A stretch of DNA of 64,000 nucleotides. Origin: Herbiconiux ginsengi (lineage in GTDB: Bacteria > Actinomycetota > Actinomycetes > Actinomycetales > Microbacteriaceae). Location: NCBI RefSeq assembly GCF_900107435.1, contig NZ_FNPZ01000003.1, positions 558,001 to 622,000 of the forward strand, in the 5' to 3' direction. The translations under genes were made by a program, and so were the position numbers. Positions 15,317 through 24,185 of the stretch are shown one piece after another (position 1 is the first letter of the stretch; each line of letters opens with the position of its first letter). The notes below the pieces were generated by a model. It saw only the letters and a list, made by a program, of their open reading frames with translations, was not told where the DNA came from and made no database searches.

Positions 15317-16389
15317 CGCGCCCCGCGCCGGCGACGGTCGCGGGACCCGCGGGCTCGGCGCCCGCATCCGCACCCGGCCCGGCGCTCGTGCGGCGGCGGC
15401 TCGCGCGCATCCTCGGGCTCGTCGCCCTGCTCGTGGTAGTGCTGCTGGCCGTGGGGGCGAGCCTCTTCCTCGGGTCGCGGGCTATCGACCTGAGCGCCGT
15501 CATCGCCGCCCTCACCGGCCACAGCGCCGACGCCACCGAGCAGATGGTGGTGCTCGACCTGCGCGTGCCCCGCACCGTGATCGGGCTCGTCGCCGGCGCC
15601 TCCCTCGGGCTCGCGGGGGCGCTCATGCAGGGGCTGACGCGGAATCCGCTCGCCGATCCGGGACTGCTCGGCGTCAACGCCGGCGCCTCCCTCGCCGTGG
15701 TGGTGGCCATCGCCGTGTTCGGCGTCGGCGCGCCCAGTGGATACGTGTGGTTCGCATTTCTCGGCGCCGCGCTCGCCGCCGTGATCGTCTACGCCGTCGC
15801 GTCCGGACGCAACGGACCCACCCCGCTCTCCCTCACGCTCGCGGGCGCCGCCGTTACCGCCGTGCTCACGAGCGTCATCACCCTCGTGCTGTTACGCGAC
15901 CTCGACACCCTCGCGCAGTACCGGTTCTGGTCGGTCGGCTCGCTCGTCGCCCGCGATCTCGGCACCGTTCCGCCGCTCCTTCCCTTCCTCGTCGTGGGCG
16001 CGATCCTGGCGCTGCTCCTCGGCCGCAGCCTCAACGGACTCGCCCTCGGCGACGACGTGGCCCGCGGCCTCGGCCAGCGCGTCGGCCTCACCCGCGCGGT
16101 GGCCGGGATCGCCATCATCCTGCTCTGCGGATCGGCCACCTCCCTCGCCGGACCCCTCGTCTTCGTCGGACTCGTCGTCTCCCACGTCGCCCGCCGCATC
16201 GTGGGGCCCGACTACCGGTGGATTCTCGCCTACTCCATCCCGCTCGGCGCCATCCTGCTCGTGCTCGCCGACACTGTGGGGCGGCTCATCGCCCAGCCCG
16301 CCGAACTCGAAGCGGGCATCGTGGTCGCCATCATCGGCGCACCCCTGCTGATCGTGCTCGTGCGCCGCGACCGGGCGGTGATCCGGTGA
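15313..16389 (+). CDS. FecCD-family iron-siderophore permease (first subunit)
   Basis: GTG at 15313 overlaps the SIP stop. The 358-residue protein is a typical FecCD permease with eight to ten membrane helices. It has the family blocks LDLRVPRTVIGLVAGASLGL, GALMQGLTRNPLADPGLLGV-N-A-G-A, W-S-V-G-S-L, GDDVARGLGQRVGLTR, and GPLVFVGLVVSHVARRIVG-P-D-Y-R at the ATPase-coupling loop. It works as a heterodimer with the second permease in an ABC importer. It is coupled at both ends by GTGA overlaps, so the operon keeps subunit stoichiometry. Confidence 0.9.
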   Translation: MTRPAPATVAGPAGSAPASAPGPALVRRRLARILGLVALLVVVLLAVGASLFLGSRAIDLSAVIAALTGHSADATEQMVVLDLRVPRTVIGLVAGASLGLAGALMQGLTRNPLADPGLLGVNAGASLAVVVAIAVFGVGAPSGYVWFAFLGAALAAVIVYAVASGRNGPTPLSLTLAGAAVTAVLTSVITLVLLRDLDTLAQYRFWSVGSLVARDLGTVPPLLPFLVVGAILALLLGRSLNGLALGDDVARGLGQRVGLTRAVAGIAIILLCGSATSLAGPLVFVGLVVSHVARRIVGPDYRWILAYSIPLGAILLVLADTVGRLIAQPAELEAGIVVAIIGAPLLIVLVRRDRAVIR

Positions 16390-17459
16390 CGTCGACACTC
16401 GACTCAGACATCCGGATGCTCGGAGCCGTGCGCTCGGCGACCCGTCGGCGTGTTCTCGTGGTGACCGGCATCCTCGTCGCCGTTCTCGTGGTGCTCGCCA
16501 TTCTGGCGCTCATGCTCGGCAACCGGATCGTGGCGCCCGGCGACGTGCTGGCCGCCGCGTTCGGCCAGGGACCGGGCGGCGACCGCTTCGTCGTGCAAGG
16601 TCTCCGTCTTCCCCGTCTCACCCTCGCACTGCTCATCGGTGCCTGCTTCGGGCTCGTCGGCGCGGTGTTCCAGAGTCTGCTGCGCAACCCGCTCGCGAGC
16701 CCCGACATCATCGGCATCTCGCAAGGAGCCAGTGGCGCGGCCGTCGGCGCCATCCTGCTTCTCGGATGGAGCGGCATCTCCGTCTCGTTCGCCGCTTTCG
16801 GGGGCGCCGTGATCGTCGCGGCGGCGATCACTCTGCTCGCGGGTGGCTTCGGGCCCGTCGGGAGTTCGGGACGATCCGGGGCCGTCGGCTCCCGCTTCGT
16901 GCTCATCGGCATCGCCCTCGCCTTTCTCGCCCAGGCCATCATCGGCTACCTGCTCACCCGCGCCGACGTGCGCGACGCGCAATCCGCCCTGGTGTGGCTC
17001 GTCGGCAGCATCGGCACCGTGCAGCCCGCCGAGCTCGTGGTGACGGCCGTCGGGGCGCTCGTGCTGTCCGTGGCGCTCGCTGTTCTCGCACCGCGGCTCC
17101 GGATGCTCCAACTCGGCGACGAAGCCGCCACCGGACTCGGGGTGCGCGTCACCCGCACCCGGCTGCTCCTCACCCTCGTGGGCGTCGGATTCGCGGCGGT
17201 TGCCACTGCGGCGGCCGGGCCCGTGGCGTTCGTGGCCTTCGTGTCGGCGCCGATCGCGCGGAGGTTGCTCGGGGGGACGGGGCCGGCGCTCGTCACGAGC
17301 GCGCTGGTGGGGGCCGTCGTGGTGACGGGTGCCGACATCGTGGCGCAGCACGCCTTCCCTGGGCTGCAGGTGCCCGTCGGCATCGTGACGGGCATCATCG
17401 GCGCGCCCGTCCTGCTTCTCCTGCTGGCGCGGGGCAACCGAACGAAGGGGGCCGCATGA
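16386..17459 (+). CDS. FecCD-family iron-siderophore permease (second subunit)
   Basis: GTG at 16386 overlaps the stop of the first permease. The 357 residues show the same FecCD architecture: LRLPRLTLALLIGACFGLVG, VFQSLLRNPLASPDIIGIS-Q-G-A-S, W-L-V-G-S-I, LGDEAATGLGVRVTRTRLLL, and AGPVAFVAFVSAPIARRLLG. It forms the membrane channel with its neighbour. A 124-bp Arg/Pro-rich spacer separates it from the ATPase gene, so that gene may have its own ribosome site but the same transcript. Confidence 0.9.
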   Translation: MTSTLDSDIRMLGAVRSATRRRVLVVTGILVAVLVVLAILALMLGNRIVAPGDVLAAAFGQGPGGDRFVVQGLRLPRLTLALLIGACFGLVGAVFQSLLRNPLASPDIIGISQGASGAAVGAILLLGWSGISVSFAAFGGAVIVAAAITLLAGGFGPVGSSGRSGAVGSRFVLIGIALAFLAQAIIGYLLTRADVRDAQSALVWLVGSIGTVQPAELVVTAVGALVLSVALAVLAPRLRMLQLGDEAATGLGVRVTRTRLLLTLVGVGFAAVATAAAGPVAFVAFVSAPIARRLLGGTGPALVTSALVGAVVVTGADIVAQHAFPGLQVPVGIVTGIIGAPVLLLLLARGNRTKGAA

Positions 17460-17583
17460 GCCGTGCGCCGAACCCACCCCCGCTGCCCACGGGACCTGAC
17501 CGAGCGGGCGGTGAGAGGACCAGCGCGACCGCGCGCATCCGGCTCGCCTGCTGCGATGAAATCGACCGAAGGAGAGGGGCTGC

Positions 17584-18384
17584 ATGACCTCGCATGAACT
17601 GCGGGCCGAGGGGCTCGCGCTCGGGTACGAGGGGCGGCGGGTGGTCGAGGGGCTCGACCTCGTGGTGCCGGACGGGCGCGTGACCGTCATCGTCGGGCCG
17701 AACGCGTGTGGCAAGTCGACGTTGCTGCGGGCGCTCGCGCGGTTGATGCGGCCCGAGGAGGGCGTCGCATCCCTCGACGGCACGGATGTGCACAAGTACC
17801 CGAGCAAGCAGCTCGCCACCGTGCTCGGGTTGCTTCCGCAGCAGCCGATCGCTCCCGAGGGCATCACCGTCGCCGATCTCGTGGGGCGCGGGCGCTTCCC
17901 GCGCCAGGGGCTGTTCCGGCAGTGGACGGCGGCCGACGACGAAGCCGTGGCGCATGCGCTCCGCTCGACCGGCACCGACGACCTCGCCGCCCGCCACATC
18001 GAAGAACTCTCGGGCGGACAGCGCCAGCGCGTCTGGATCGCCATGGCCCTCGCTCAGCAGACCGACATCCTGCTGCTCGACGAACCCACCACCTTCCTCG
18101 ACGTCACCCACCAGATCGAGGTGCTCGACCTGCTGCAAGAACTCAACCAGGAGCGCGGCACCACCGTCGTGATGGTGCTGCACGACCTCAACCTCGCCGC
18201 CCGCTACGCCGACCACCTCGTGGTGATGTCGGCGGGGCGGATCGTGGCCGAGGGCGGGCCTCGCGACGTCATCTCGGCGTCGTTGGTCAAGGAGGCGTTC
18301 GGGCTCGAGTCGCTCGTCATCGACGACCCCGTGAGCGGCTCCCCGATGGTGGTGCCGATGGGTCGGTTCCACGGGCGGGGCTGA
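17584..18384 (+). CDS. Iron-siderophore ABC transporter ATP-binding protein
   Basis: ATG at 17584 follows a clear ribosome site (GAAGGAGAGG). The 266-residue ATPase has Walker A GPNACGKST (residues 38-46), Q-loop LLPQQP, the ABC signature LSGGQRQR, Walker B ILLLDEP and the H-loop VMVLHDLNLAARYADHLVVM. Length and the FepC/FecE-type order are normal. It energises the two FecCD permeases. The Cys inside Walker A (N-A-C-G-K) instead of Gly/Ser is a common variant in this family. Confidence 0.92.
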   Translation: MTSHELRAEGLALGYEGRRVVEGLDLVVPDGRVTVIVGPNACGKSTLLRALARLMRPEEGVASLDGTDVHKYPSKQLATVLGLLPQQPIAPEGITVADLVGRGRFPRQGLFRQWTAADDEAVAHALRSTGTDDLAARHIEELSGGQRQRVWIAMALAQQTDILLLDEPTTFLDVTHQIEVLDLLQELNQERGTTVVMVLHDLNLAARYADHLVVMSAGRIVAEGGPRDVISASLVKEAFGLESLVIDDPVSGSPMVVPMGRFHGRG

Positions 18385-18412
18385 AATCGGGGGAGCGGAT
18401 GCGTTAGGGTAG

Positions 18413-18431
18413 TTAGGTAAGGCAATCCTTA
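18413..18431. promoter_or_regulatory. DtxR/IdeR-type iron box upstream of binding protein
   Basis: TTAGGTAAGGCAATCCTTA agrees with the 19-bp iron-box consensus at 15 positions by eye. It lies 50 bp before the binding-lipoprotein gene, so that gene is probably transcribed from its own iron-controlled promoter as well as with the operon. Confidence 0.7.
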
Positions 18432-18481
18432 CTGCGCGACATTCTGTCGCATCCACAGCCCCGACTCGCAGGAGAACATCC

Positions 18482-19504
18482 ATGCCCCGACGCCTGAAGC
18501 TGGCCGCTCTCGTCGCATCCACCGTCGCCACCGCCCTCGTGCTGGCCGGATGCGCCGGAGGCAGCAGCGCCGAATCCACCTCGTCTGCCGAAGCCGACGC
18601 CGGTGGACCCGTCACCATCGAGCACGCCTTCGGCGAGACCACCGTTCCCGCCGACCCGCAGCGCGTCGTGACGCTCGGCTGGGGGAGCACGGATGCCGCG
18701 ATCGCGCTCGGCACGATCCCCGTCGCCATCCCGTTCGACTCTTACGCGGGCAACTCCGACGGCGTGCTGCCGTGGGTGGCCGACGCCCTCGACAAGGCCG
18801 GGGTCGACACCCCGACGGTGCTGCCCGAGTCGCCCGACGAGCCACCCTACGAGGCGATCGCCGCGGCCGACCCCGACGTCATTCTCGCCGTCTACTCGGG
18901 CATCACCGAGGAGCAGTATGAGACGCTGTCGCAGATCGCCCCCACCGTCGCCTACCCCGACCAGGCGTGGAGCACCCCGTGGCGCGACGTCGTGACCACG
19001 GTCGGCAAGGCGCTCGGCAAGTCCGCCGAGGCGGAGACGGTGCTGGCCGACATCGACTCCCAGATCGCTGCCGCGGCGGCTGCGCATCCGGAGTTCAAGG
19101 GCAAGACCATCGCCGCGGTCGTCGACTCGGCGGGCACGTTCTACGTGTACAAGAAGGAAGACCCGCGGGTCGAGTTCCTGCTCGACCTCGGCTTCGTGAA
19201 CGCCCCCTCGGTCGACGAGCTGGCGAACGGCGACTCCACCTTCTACTACACGCTGAGCTACGAGCAGCTCGACAAGCTGAGCTCGGACGTGCTGGTCGAC
19301 TACGCCACCACGCAGGACGAAGCGGATTCGTTCCTGACCGCCCCGCAGACATCCGTCATTCCCGCGGTGGCGTCCGGGCACGTGGCGCAGGTCGTGGGCA
19401 CCTCGAACATCTCGGCGGTCTCCCCGCCCACCGCGCTGTCGCTGCCGTGGGGGCTCGACTCGCTGGTCGACGCGCTGGCGGCGGCCACCGCCGGCACGAA
19501 ATAG
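18482..19504 (+). CDS. Iron-siderophore substrate-binding lipoprotein
   Basis: The 340-residue protein starts with a lipoprotein signal (MPRRLKLAALVASTVATALV, lipobox L-A-G-C, Cys at about 23). It has the class III binding-protein pattern of the FecB/FhuD family: GPVTIEHAFGETTVPADPQR-V-V-T-L-G, PDVILAVYSGITEEQYETLS, IAPTVAYPDQAW, and a C-terminal WGLDSLVDALAAA. It captures ferric siderophores outside the membrane and delivers them to the permeases encoded just upstream. An iron box lies in front of it. Length is normal. Confidence 0.9.
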   Translation: MPRRLKLAALVASTVATALVLAGCAGGSSAESTSSAEADAGGPVTIEHAFGETTVPADPQRVVTLGWGSTDAAIALGTIPVAIPFDSYAGNSDGVLPWVADALDKAGVDTPTVLPESPDEPPYEAIAAADPDVILAVYSGITEEQYETLSQIAPTVAYPDQAWSTPWRDVVTTVGKALGKSAEAETVLADIDSQIAAAAAAHPEFKGKTIAAVVDSAGTFYVYKKEDPRVEFLLDLGFVNAPSVDELANGDSTFYYTLSYEQLDKLSSDVLVDYATTQDEADSFLTAPQTSVIPAVASGHVAQVVGTSNISAVSPPTALSLPWGLDSLVDALAAATAGTK

Positions 19505-19539
19505 GGTCGCCGGCCGACTCGCTCAGCGTTCGCCTTCCG

Positions 19540-19605
19540 TTTCGGGAGGAGGAGAAGGACACCTCAGCCTGAACAGGGCACGGTGATCGTCTCCTCCTCC
19601 CGAAA
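19540..19605. terminator. 16-bp perfect inverted repeat after the iron operon
   Basis: TTTCGGGAGGAGGAGA (19540-19555) is the exact reverse complement of 19590-19605, with a 34-base loop. It lies 36 bp after the binding-protein gene and probably ends the iron operon, although the long loop and lack of a T-run are unusual for a simple terminator. The rest of the 323-bp stretch to 19827 holds no gene that I recognise. Confidence 0.5.
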
Positions 19606-19827
19606 TGCATGTGACCACCGACGTTCGTGAAATCGGGCGCCGACTACCCGCCGCTCAACCTGCCGCCGCGCTACCGCCGGCGGAGACGTGGACAGACTTC
19701 CCATCGCGCTCGTGGCCTCCCGAACCACTAGCCCGCGCTGGGCAACCACGTCACCTGATCGACGACAGGTGTCGATAGAGTGTCCTCCGGACAGCCCGGA
19801 TCTGCGCGGGCGCGAGCAACAGGCGGG

Positions 19828-20907
19828 GTGGCGACGGTGTCGAACGGGGACTACGGATGGGGCGCGTCCGAGCGCAGGCGGGGTCGGGATGACGACCGGT
19901 ACTTCGGCCGGGGGCTGGGCTACTCGCTGCTGGTGGTTCCGATCGCGGTGCCGGTGTGGCTGATCATCTGGCAGTCGGGCTGGATCTCGAGCATCGTCGC
20001 GTTCGGCACGGCCTTCGGGGCTGCCGCACTCTTCCGCTACGGCGCGAAGGGGCACGTGTCGACTCGCGGCGCCGTCGCCATCTCGGTGGTGGCATCGGTC
20101 ACCATCCTCGTCTGCGTGGGCGCCTCGATGCTGTTCGACGCGAGCACGATGTACGCACCCAGTGAGCCGACGTTCGGCGGGCTCTCCGAACCGGGCTTCT
20201 GGAGCTGGCTGACCGACACGTATCTCGCCGACCCGTCGGTGGCCGCGGCCGTGGCCTGGAGCGCCGCGCTCAGTCTCTTCCTCGGCGCGCTCGGAGCGCT
20301 GCCGACCCTGATCGGGTTGTTGCGCGGCCGTACCGCCGGGGGTCGGGTCGCGATGTTCCTCGCGCCGCTGGGAATCGCGGTGACGTCGATCGCCATCCTC
20401 GGGCTGCTCACGGCGAACGGATACGGCGGCGGCATCGGCGCACCTGCGACGGCGCTCGGATCGGGTGGCGGAGCGGCCGGAAACGCGCAGGCCCCGGCAT
20501 CCTTCGAACCCGTCATCGCGGTCGGATCGTGCGTCACGGGCGTCGGCCAGGCCACCGAAGCCGAACAGGAGATGGATCAGCCCGACGTCGTGTCATGCGA
20601 TCAGGCACACGACGCCGAGGTCGTCTACGTGGGCTCGGTCGACGAGGCAGCGGCCGGGCCCGATTATCCGGGCGCCGAGTGGCTGTCGGATGCCGCGGCC
20701 GCGCAGTGCACCCCGGCCGTTTCGGAGTTTCTCGGGGTGCCGTGGGAGCAGTCGGGTTACGGGATGCAGATGGTCTACCCCTCCGACGGCTCGTGGGCCG
20801 CCGGCGATCGCGCGTTGGCGTGCTGGCTGCAGAACCCGGCCGGGCCGACGATGGGCAGCCTGCGCGGCGCGGGCGCGCTGCCGGGCGGCGCGGGCGCCAC
20901 GGCGTAG
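19828..20907 (+). CDS. Membrane protein with septum-formation-like C-terminal domain
   Basis: The start is uncertain: GTG 19828 is chosen, and a GTG at 19780 would add 16 residues. A charged N-terminus (ERRRGRDDDRYFGRG) is followed by a membrane part with about five or six helices (YSLLVVPIAVPVWLIIW, AVAISVVASVTILVCVGASM, AAVAWSAALSLFLGALGALP, VAMFLAPLGIAVTSIAILG). After a Gly/Ala linker comes an extracytoplasmic domain with VGSCVTGVG, DVVSCDQAHDAEVVYVG, YPGAEWLSDAAAAQCTP and DRALACWLQ. This is the Cys/His spacing of septum-formation-type (PF13845-like) domains in actinobacteria. The precise role is unknown. Confidence 0.65.
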   Translation: MATVSNGDYGWGASERRRGRDDDRYFGRGLGYSLLVVPIAVPVWLIIWQSGWISSIVAFGTAFGAAALFRYGAKGHVSTRGAVAISVVASVTILVCVGASMLFDASTMYAPSEPTFGGLSEPGFWSWLTDTYLADPSVAAAVAWSAALSLFLGALGALPTLIGLLRGRTAGGRVAMFLAPLGIAVTSIAILGLLTANGYGGGIGAPATALGSGGGAAGNAQAPASFEPVIAVGSCVTGVGQATEAEQEMDQPDVVSCDQAHDAEVVYVGSVDEAAAGPDYPGAEWLSDAAAAQCTPAVSEFLGVPWEQSGYGMQMVYPSDGSWAAGDRALACWLQNPAGPTMGSLRGAGALPGGAGATA

Positions 20908-20916
20908 GCGCTCGCC

Positions 20917-21540
20917 CTATCGCTCTTGAGGTGCCTCGTGCGTGTCTTGCGCAGTGCGGGCGATGATCGCCGCCTGCGAACGCTGCCCCGCGGTCTTTCG
21001 AACGTGCGACTCGGTCACCTCGAAACCGGCCGACTGCAACTCCTCGCCGAGGGCGTCGACCGACCACAGGTAGGCGGGGGTGACCGCGTGCGCGTATCCC
21101 TCCACCACGGGCCCCTCGAGAAACCCGATCAGCACTTCGCCGCCGGGTCGCAGCACGCGGCGGAACTCGCGTAGCGGCATCCCGATCGTGCTCGGCTCGT
21201 GGTGGATGAGGGAGTACCACGAGAGCACCCCGCCGATCGAACCGCTCTCCGCGTCGAGCGTGTTCAGACTGCCGAGCGTGAACGGTACCCCTGGGTAGGT
21301 GCTGCGGGCGCGAGCGATGAACTCGGGCACTTGGTCGACACCACGGGCATCGAGTCCCCGTTCGGCGAGGTGGTCGGTCCAGTGGCCCGGTCCGCACCCG
21401 GCATCGATCACGGGCCCCTCGAGCGTGTCGGCCCAGGTCGCGATGAGGTGGCGATCCGACGGATGCGCGGCGCCGATCTCGCCGAAGAGCTCGATGTACT
21501 CGGCAGCTCGACGCGAGTAGGCGAGCCCGACGTCGTTCAT
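20917..21540 (-). CDS. Class I SAM-dependent methyltransferase
   Basis: The start is placed at ATG 21540 (MNDVGLAYSRRAAEYIELFG); upstream residues are not protein-like. The 207-residue protein has methyltransferase motif I VIDAGCGPGHWTDHLAERG, motif II ARGVDQVPEFIARAR, the post-motif GVLSWYSLIHHEP and motif III LREFRRVLRPGGEVLIGFLE. The substrate is not indicated; the sequence resembles the small UbiE/Methyltransf_11 proteins frequent in actinobacteria. It is convergent with the membrane protein on its left (9-bp gap). Confidence 0.8.
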   Translation of the reverse strand: MNDVGLAYSRRAAEYIELFGEIGAAHPSDRHLIATWADTLEGPVIDAGCGPGHWTDHLAERGLDARGVDQVPEFIARARSTYPGVPFTLGSLNTLDAESGSIGGVLSWYSLIHHEPSTIGMPLREFRRVLRPGGEVLIGFLEGPVVEGYAHAVTPAYLWSVDALGEELQSAGFEVTESHVRKTAGQRSQAAIIARTAQDTHEAPQER

Positions 21541-21623
21541 GCGCCCACAGTAGTGGAGCCGTGAGGCTGGTGAGCGACCACCGTGCCGCGTGAGCGGTGA
21601 CTGCCGCCCGATACACTCCGAGC

Positions 21624-21878
21624 ATGACGGTGGCGATCTACGCCCGAGCGGCATACGACCCTGCGCTTCTGATCTTCTTCGGCATCCTCCTGGTCGTCGT
21701 CGGGATCGTGATGCTCGTCTTCGCCCGATCCTTAGCGCGGATGCGAGCGCGCGGATGGCCCGGCTCGCGAGAGGCGACAGAGAACGACGTGCGATATGCC
21801 CGCCTGTGGGCGATCGGGATCATGGTCGTCGGAGCGATCTGCCTTGTCATCGCTCTCGTGCGAGGGCTGACGGGATGA
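21624..21878 (+). CDS. Small two-helix membrane protein, 84 aa
   Basis: The start is placed at ATG 21624 (MTVAIYARAAYDPALLIFFG). Two membrane helices (about residues 12-32 and 60-80) flank a basic loop (RSLARMRARGWPGSREATEN). No family was recognised; small proteins of this kind are common in Microbacteriaceae. It is divergent from the methyltransferase gene. Confidence 0.5.
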   Translation: MTVAIYARAAYDPALLIFFGILLVVVGIVMLVFARSLARMRARGWPGSREATENDVRYARLWAIGIMVVGAICLVIALVRGLTG

Positions 21879-22008
21879 CGCCGTACGTCGACTGGACCCG
21901 GGCGCCCGGCGAATTTCCGCCGACCTGTCGAAATGACCCCGGCCCGTTCGTAGCAGGAGTGAAGGCACCCACCGGGGGCGGCCCGCACGACGAACAGGGA
22001 GAACCATC

Positions 22009-22608
22009 ATGAGCACCACATTGACCGTCGACTTCTTCAGCAGCCTGGACGGCTACGGATCGGCGGAAGGCTGGCCCGGATACTGGGGCAAAGAGGGCCC
22101 CGAGATCATCGCAGACCGCGTGCGCACCTTCGAGCAGGAGCAGGTGCTCGTCTTCGGCGCGAACACCTTCCGGGGGTTCAGCAAGTTCGTCAAGATCTTC
22201 GACGAGCCCTACTACGACAGCCTGACCGCCCTGCCGAAGATCGTGTTCTCGAGCACCCTCGAAGAGCCGCTCGAGTGGGAGAACTCCACCGTCATCAACG
22301 AAGACGCCGTCACCGCGATCGAACGACTGAAGCGCACCACGGATGTTCCGATGCGATCGCATGGCAGCATCTCCTTGAACCGCGCCCTGCTGGCCGCCGG
22401 CCTCGTCGACCGGCTCGAGGTCATGGTGTTCCCGGCCGTCACGGGCAAGTCGGGCTACGCCGCTCTCCTGCACGACGGCGCCGAGTTCGACCTCGAGCTC
22501 CTCGAGTCGACCGTGCTCGACGGGCGCACGGTGAAGCTCGTCTACAAGCCGACGCTGCACACCGGCATCCCCGAGGGCGTCGGACCTCAGCCACGGAACG
22601 CGGAATAG
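22009..22608 (+). CDS. Dihydrofolate reductase family (RibD C-terminal-like) protein
   Basis: ATG at 22009 follows a ribosome site (GGGAGAACCATC). The 199-residue protein has the RibD_C/YyaP pattern: TLTVDFFSSLDGYGSAEGWP, VLVFGANTFRGF, LPKIVFSSTLE, DVPMRSHGSISLNRALLAAG, L-V-D-R-L-E-V-M-V-F-P-A-V-T-G-K. These proteins bind NADPH and probably reduce pteridine-like or other small substrates. It precedes the YCII/DGPF gene by 15 bp, and reductases of this family often accompany ECF42-type modules. Confidence 0.8.
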   Translation: MSTTLTVDFFSSLDGYGSAEGWPGYWGKEGPEIIADRVRTFEQEQVLVFGANTFRGFSKFVKIFDEPYYDSLTALPKIVFSSTLEEPLEWENSTVINEDAVTAIERLKRTTDVPMRSHGSISLNRALLAAGLVDRLEVMVFPAVTGKSGYAALLHDGAEFDLELLESTVLDGRTVKLVYKPTLHTGIPEGVGPQPRNAE

Positions 22609-22623
22609 GGGCAGGATCGGATC

Positions 22624-22959
22624 ATGCAGTATCTCGTCAACGTCATCGACGGCCGCAGCAACTCGGGCACAGCCGAGGAGATGGTGGCCATCGACGCCTT
22701 CAACGAAAAGCTCCAGGCCGGCGGACACTGGGTGTTCGCGGCCGGTCTCGCCGATCCCACCGTCTCGACCGTCATCGACGGGCGCGGCGACGAACCGATC
22801 TTCAGCGATGGCCCCTTCGTCGAGACCAAGGAATGGGCCGCCGGGTTCTGGATCATCGAAGCGCCCGACCTCGACGTCGCCCTGAAGCTCATGGCCGAAG
22901 GCTCGAAGGCCTGCAACCGGCGACTCGAGCTGCGGCCCGTCCTCCCGGAGCCCCAATAG
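22624..22959 (+). CDS. YCII-related DGPF-domain protein, ECF42 partner
   Basis: ATG at 22624 after a purine-rich GGGGCAGGATC. The 111-residue protein carries the DGPF signature (I-F-S-D-G-P-F-V-E-T-K-E-W-A-A-G-F-W), preceded by FNEKLQAGGHWVFAAGL and followed by LKLMAEGSKACNRRLELRPV. DGPF/YCII proteins are the conserved partners of ECF42 sigma factors. Its stop (TAG at 22957-22959) overlaps the beginning of the sigma-factor frame. Confidence 0.85.
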   Translation: MQYLVNVIDGRSNSGTAEEMVAIDAFNEKLQAGGHWVFAAGLADPTVSTVIDGRGDEPIFSDGPFVETKEWAAGFWIIEAPDLDVALKLMAEGSKACNRRLELRPVLPEPQ

Positions 22960-24185
22960 ACGCGCAGGATGCTCTGACCCGCGCCCACCGCGAGGAGTGG
23001 GCGCGGGTGGTCGCCACGCTCGCGAAACGGTTCGGCGATCTCGACATCGCCGAAGACGCGGCCGCGGAAGCCTTCGCGACCGCCATCGAGCGGTGGCCGG
23101 TGGACGGCATCCCGCCCAACCCCGGCGCCTGGCTCACCACCACGGCGACCCGCAAGGCGATCGACCGGATGCGCCGCGAGAGCACCCGCGACGCCAAGCA
23201 CAGGGAGGCCGAGCTCGTGTACGGCAGAGTCGACGATTCAGGCGCTGAACCGCTCGGCGCCATCGACGACGACCGGCTGCGGCTGATCTTCATCTGCTGC
23301 CACCCGGCGCTCGCGATGGAGGCGCGCGTCGCGCTGACACTCCGGATGGTGGGTGGACTCAGCGTGCCCGAGATCGCCCGCGCGTTCCTCGTACAGGACA
23401 CCACGATGGGGGCTCGCATCACGCGCGCCAAGGCGAAGATCTCTGCGGCGGGCATCCCGTTCCGGGTGCCGTCGGCCGAGGACCTCCCCGCGCGGTTGAC
23501 CGGGGTGCTGGCGGTGCTGTTCCTCATCTTCAACGAGGGGTATCTGGCATCCGCACCCGACACCGCGCCCGTGCGGGAGGAGCTGACGGGTGAGGCCATC
23601 CGCCTTTCACGGATGCTGCACCAACTGCTCCCCGACGCCGGCGAGGTGACCGGGATGCTCGCCCTGATGCTGCTCATCGATGCGCGCCGTTCGGCCCGGG
23701 TCTCATCGGCGGGCGAGTTGGTGCCCCTGGGCGATCAAGACCGAGGACAGTGGGATGCCGCGCAGATCGCTGAAGGACACGCGCTCGTGCGCTCCCGGCT
23801 GGCTTCGGGCATCGCGCCGGGGCGCTACCAGCTGCTCGCCGCCATCAACGCCGTGCACACCGACGGCGACGCGACCGATTGGGCGCAGGTGGTGGCGCTC
23901 TACGACCAGCTGGTGCGGCTCGACGGTTCGCCGATCGTGCGGCTCAACCGTGCGATCGCTGTGGGGGAGCGCGACGGGCTGGAAGCGGGCCTCGCGCTCG
24001 TCGACGACCTCGAGCCCGAGCTGGCGGGGTATCACGCCTACCATGCCGCACGCGCGGATCTGCTGCGGCGCCTGGGCCGGGTCTCGACAGCGCGCGAGGC
24101 GTACGACACCGCGATCGGCCTGGCCGGCAACGCGGCCGAGATCGCCTTTCTGACGCGGCGGCGTGACGCTGTACGACCGTCGTGA
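22956..24185 (+). CDS. ECF42-type RNA polymerase sigma factor with C-terminal TPR-like extension
   Basis: The protein is an ECF sigma factor: AHREEWARVVATLAKRFGDL (sigma-2), PNPGAWLTTTATRKAIDRMR, then LRLIFICCHPALAMEARVAL, LRMVGGLSVPEIARAFLVQ (sigma-4), followed by about 220 residues of helical repeats (YQLLAAINAVHTDG, LVRLNRAIAVGERDG-type blocks). This long extension defines ECF42. No ATG, GTG or TTG lies at the expected start: the frame is open upstream, and the codon overlapping the DGPF stop is ATA (22956-22958). The first in-frame GTG inside would cut into region 2. The start given is therefore tentative. Confidence 0.8.
   Translation: MDAQDALTRAHREEWARVVATLAKRFGDLDIAEDAAAEAFATAIERWPVDGIPPNPGAWLTTTATRKAIDRMRRESTRDAKHREAELVYGRVDDSGAEPLGAIDDDRLRLIFICCHPALAMEARVALTLRMVGGLSVPEIARAFLVQDTTMGARITRAKAKISAAGIPFRVPSAEDLPARLTGVLAVLFLIFNEGYLASAPDTAPVREELTGEAIRLSRMLHQLLPDAGEVTGMLALMLLIDARRSARVSSAGELVPLGDQDRGQWDAAQIAEGHALVRSRLASGIAPGRYQLLAAINAVHTDGDATDWAQVVALYDQLVRLDGSPIVRLNRAIAVGERDGLEAGLALVDDLEPELAGYHAYHAARADLLRRLGRVSTAREAYDTAIGLAGNAAEIAFLTRRRDAVRPS

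Noticed and set aside
14712-16385. Upstream extension of the second FecCD permease frame into the SIP and first permease genes
   Set aside because: The extension is Arg/Pro-rich; the real protein starts at the GTGA overlap at 16386.
22275-22955. Upstream extension of the sigma-factor frame
   Set aside because: It is antisense-like, Arg/His-rich and covered by the RibD-like and DGPF genes on the same strand in another frame.
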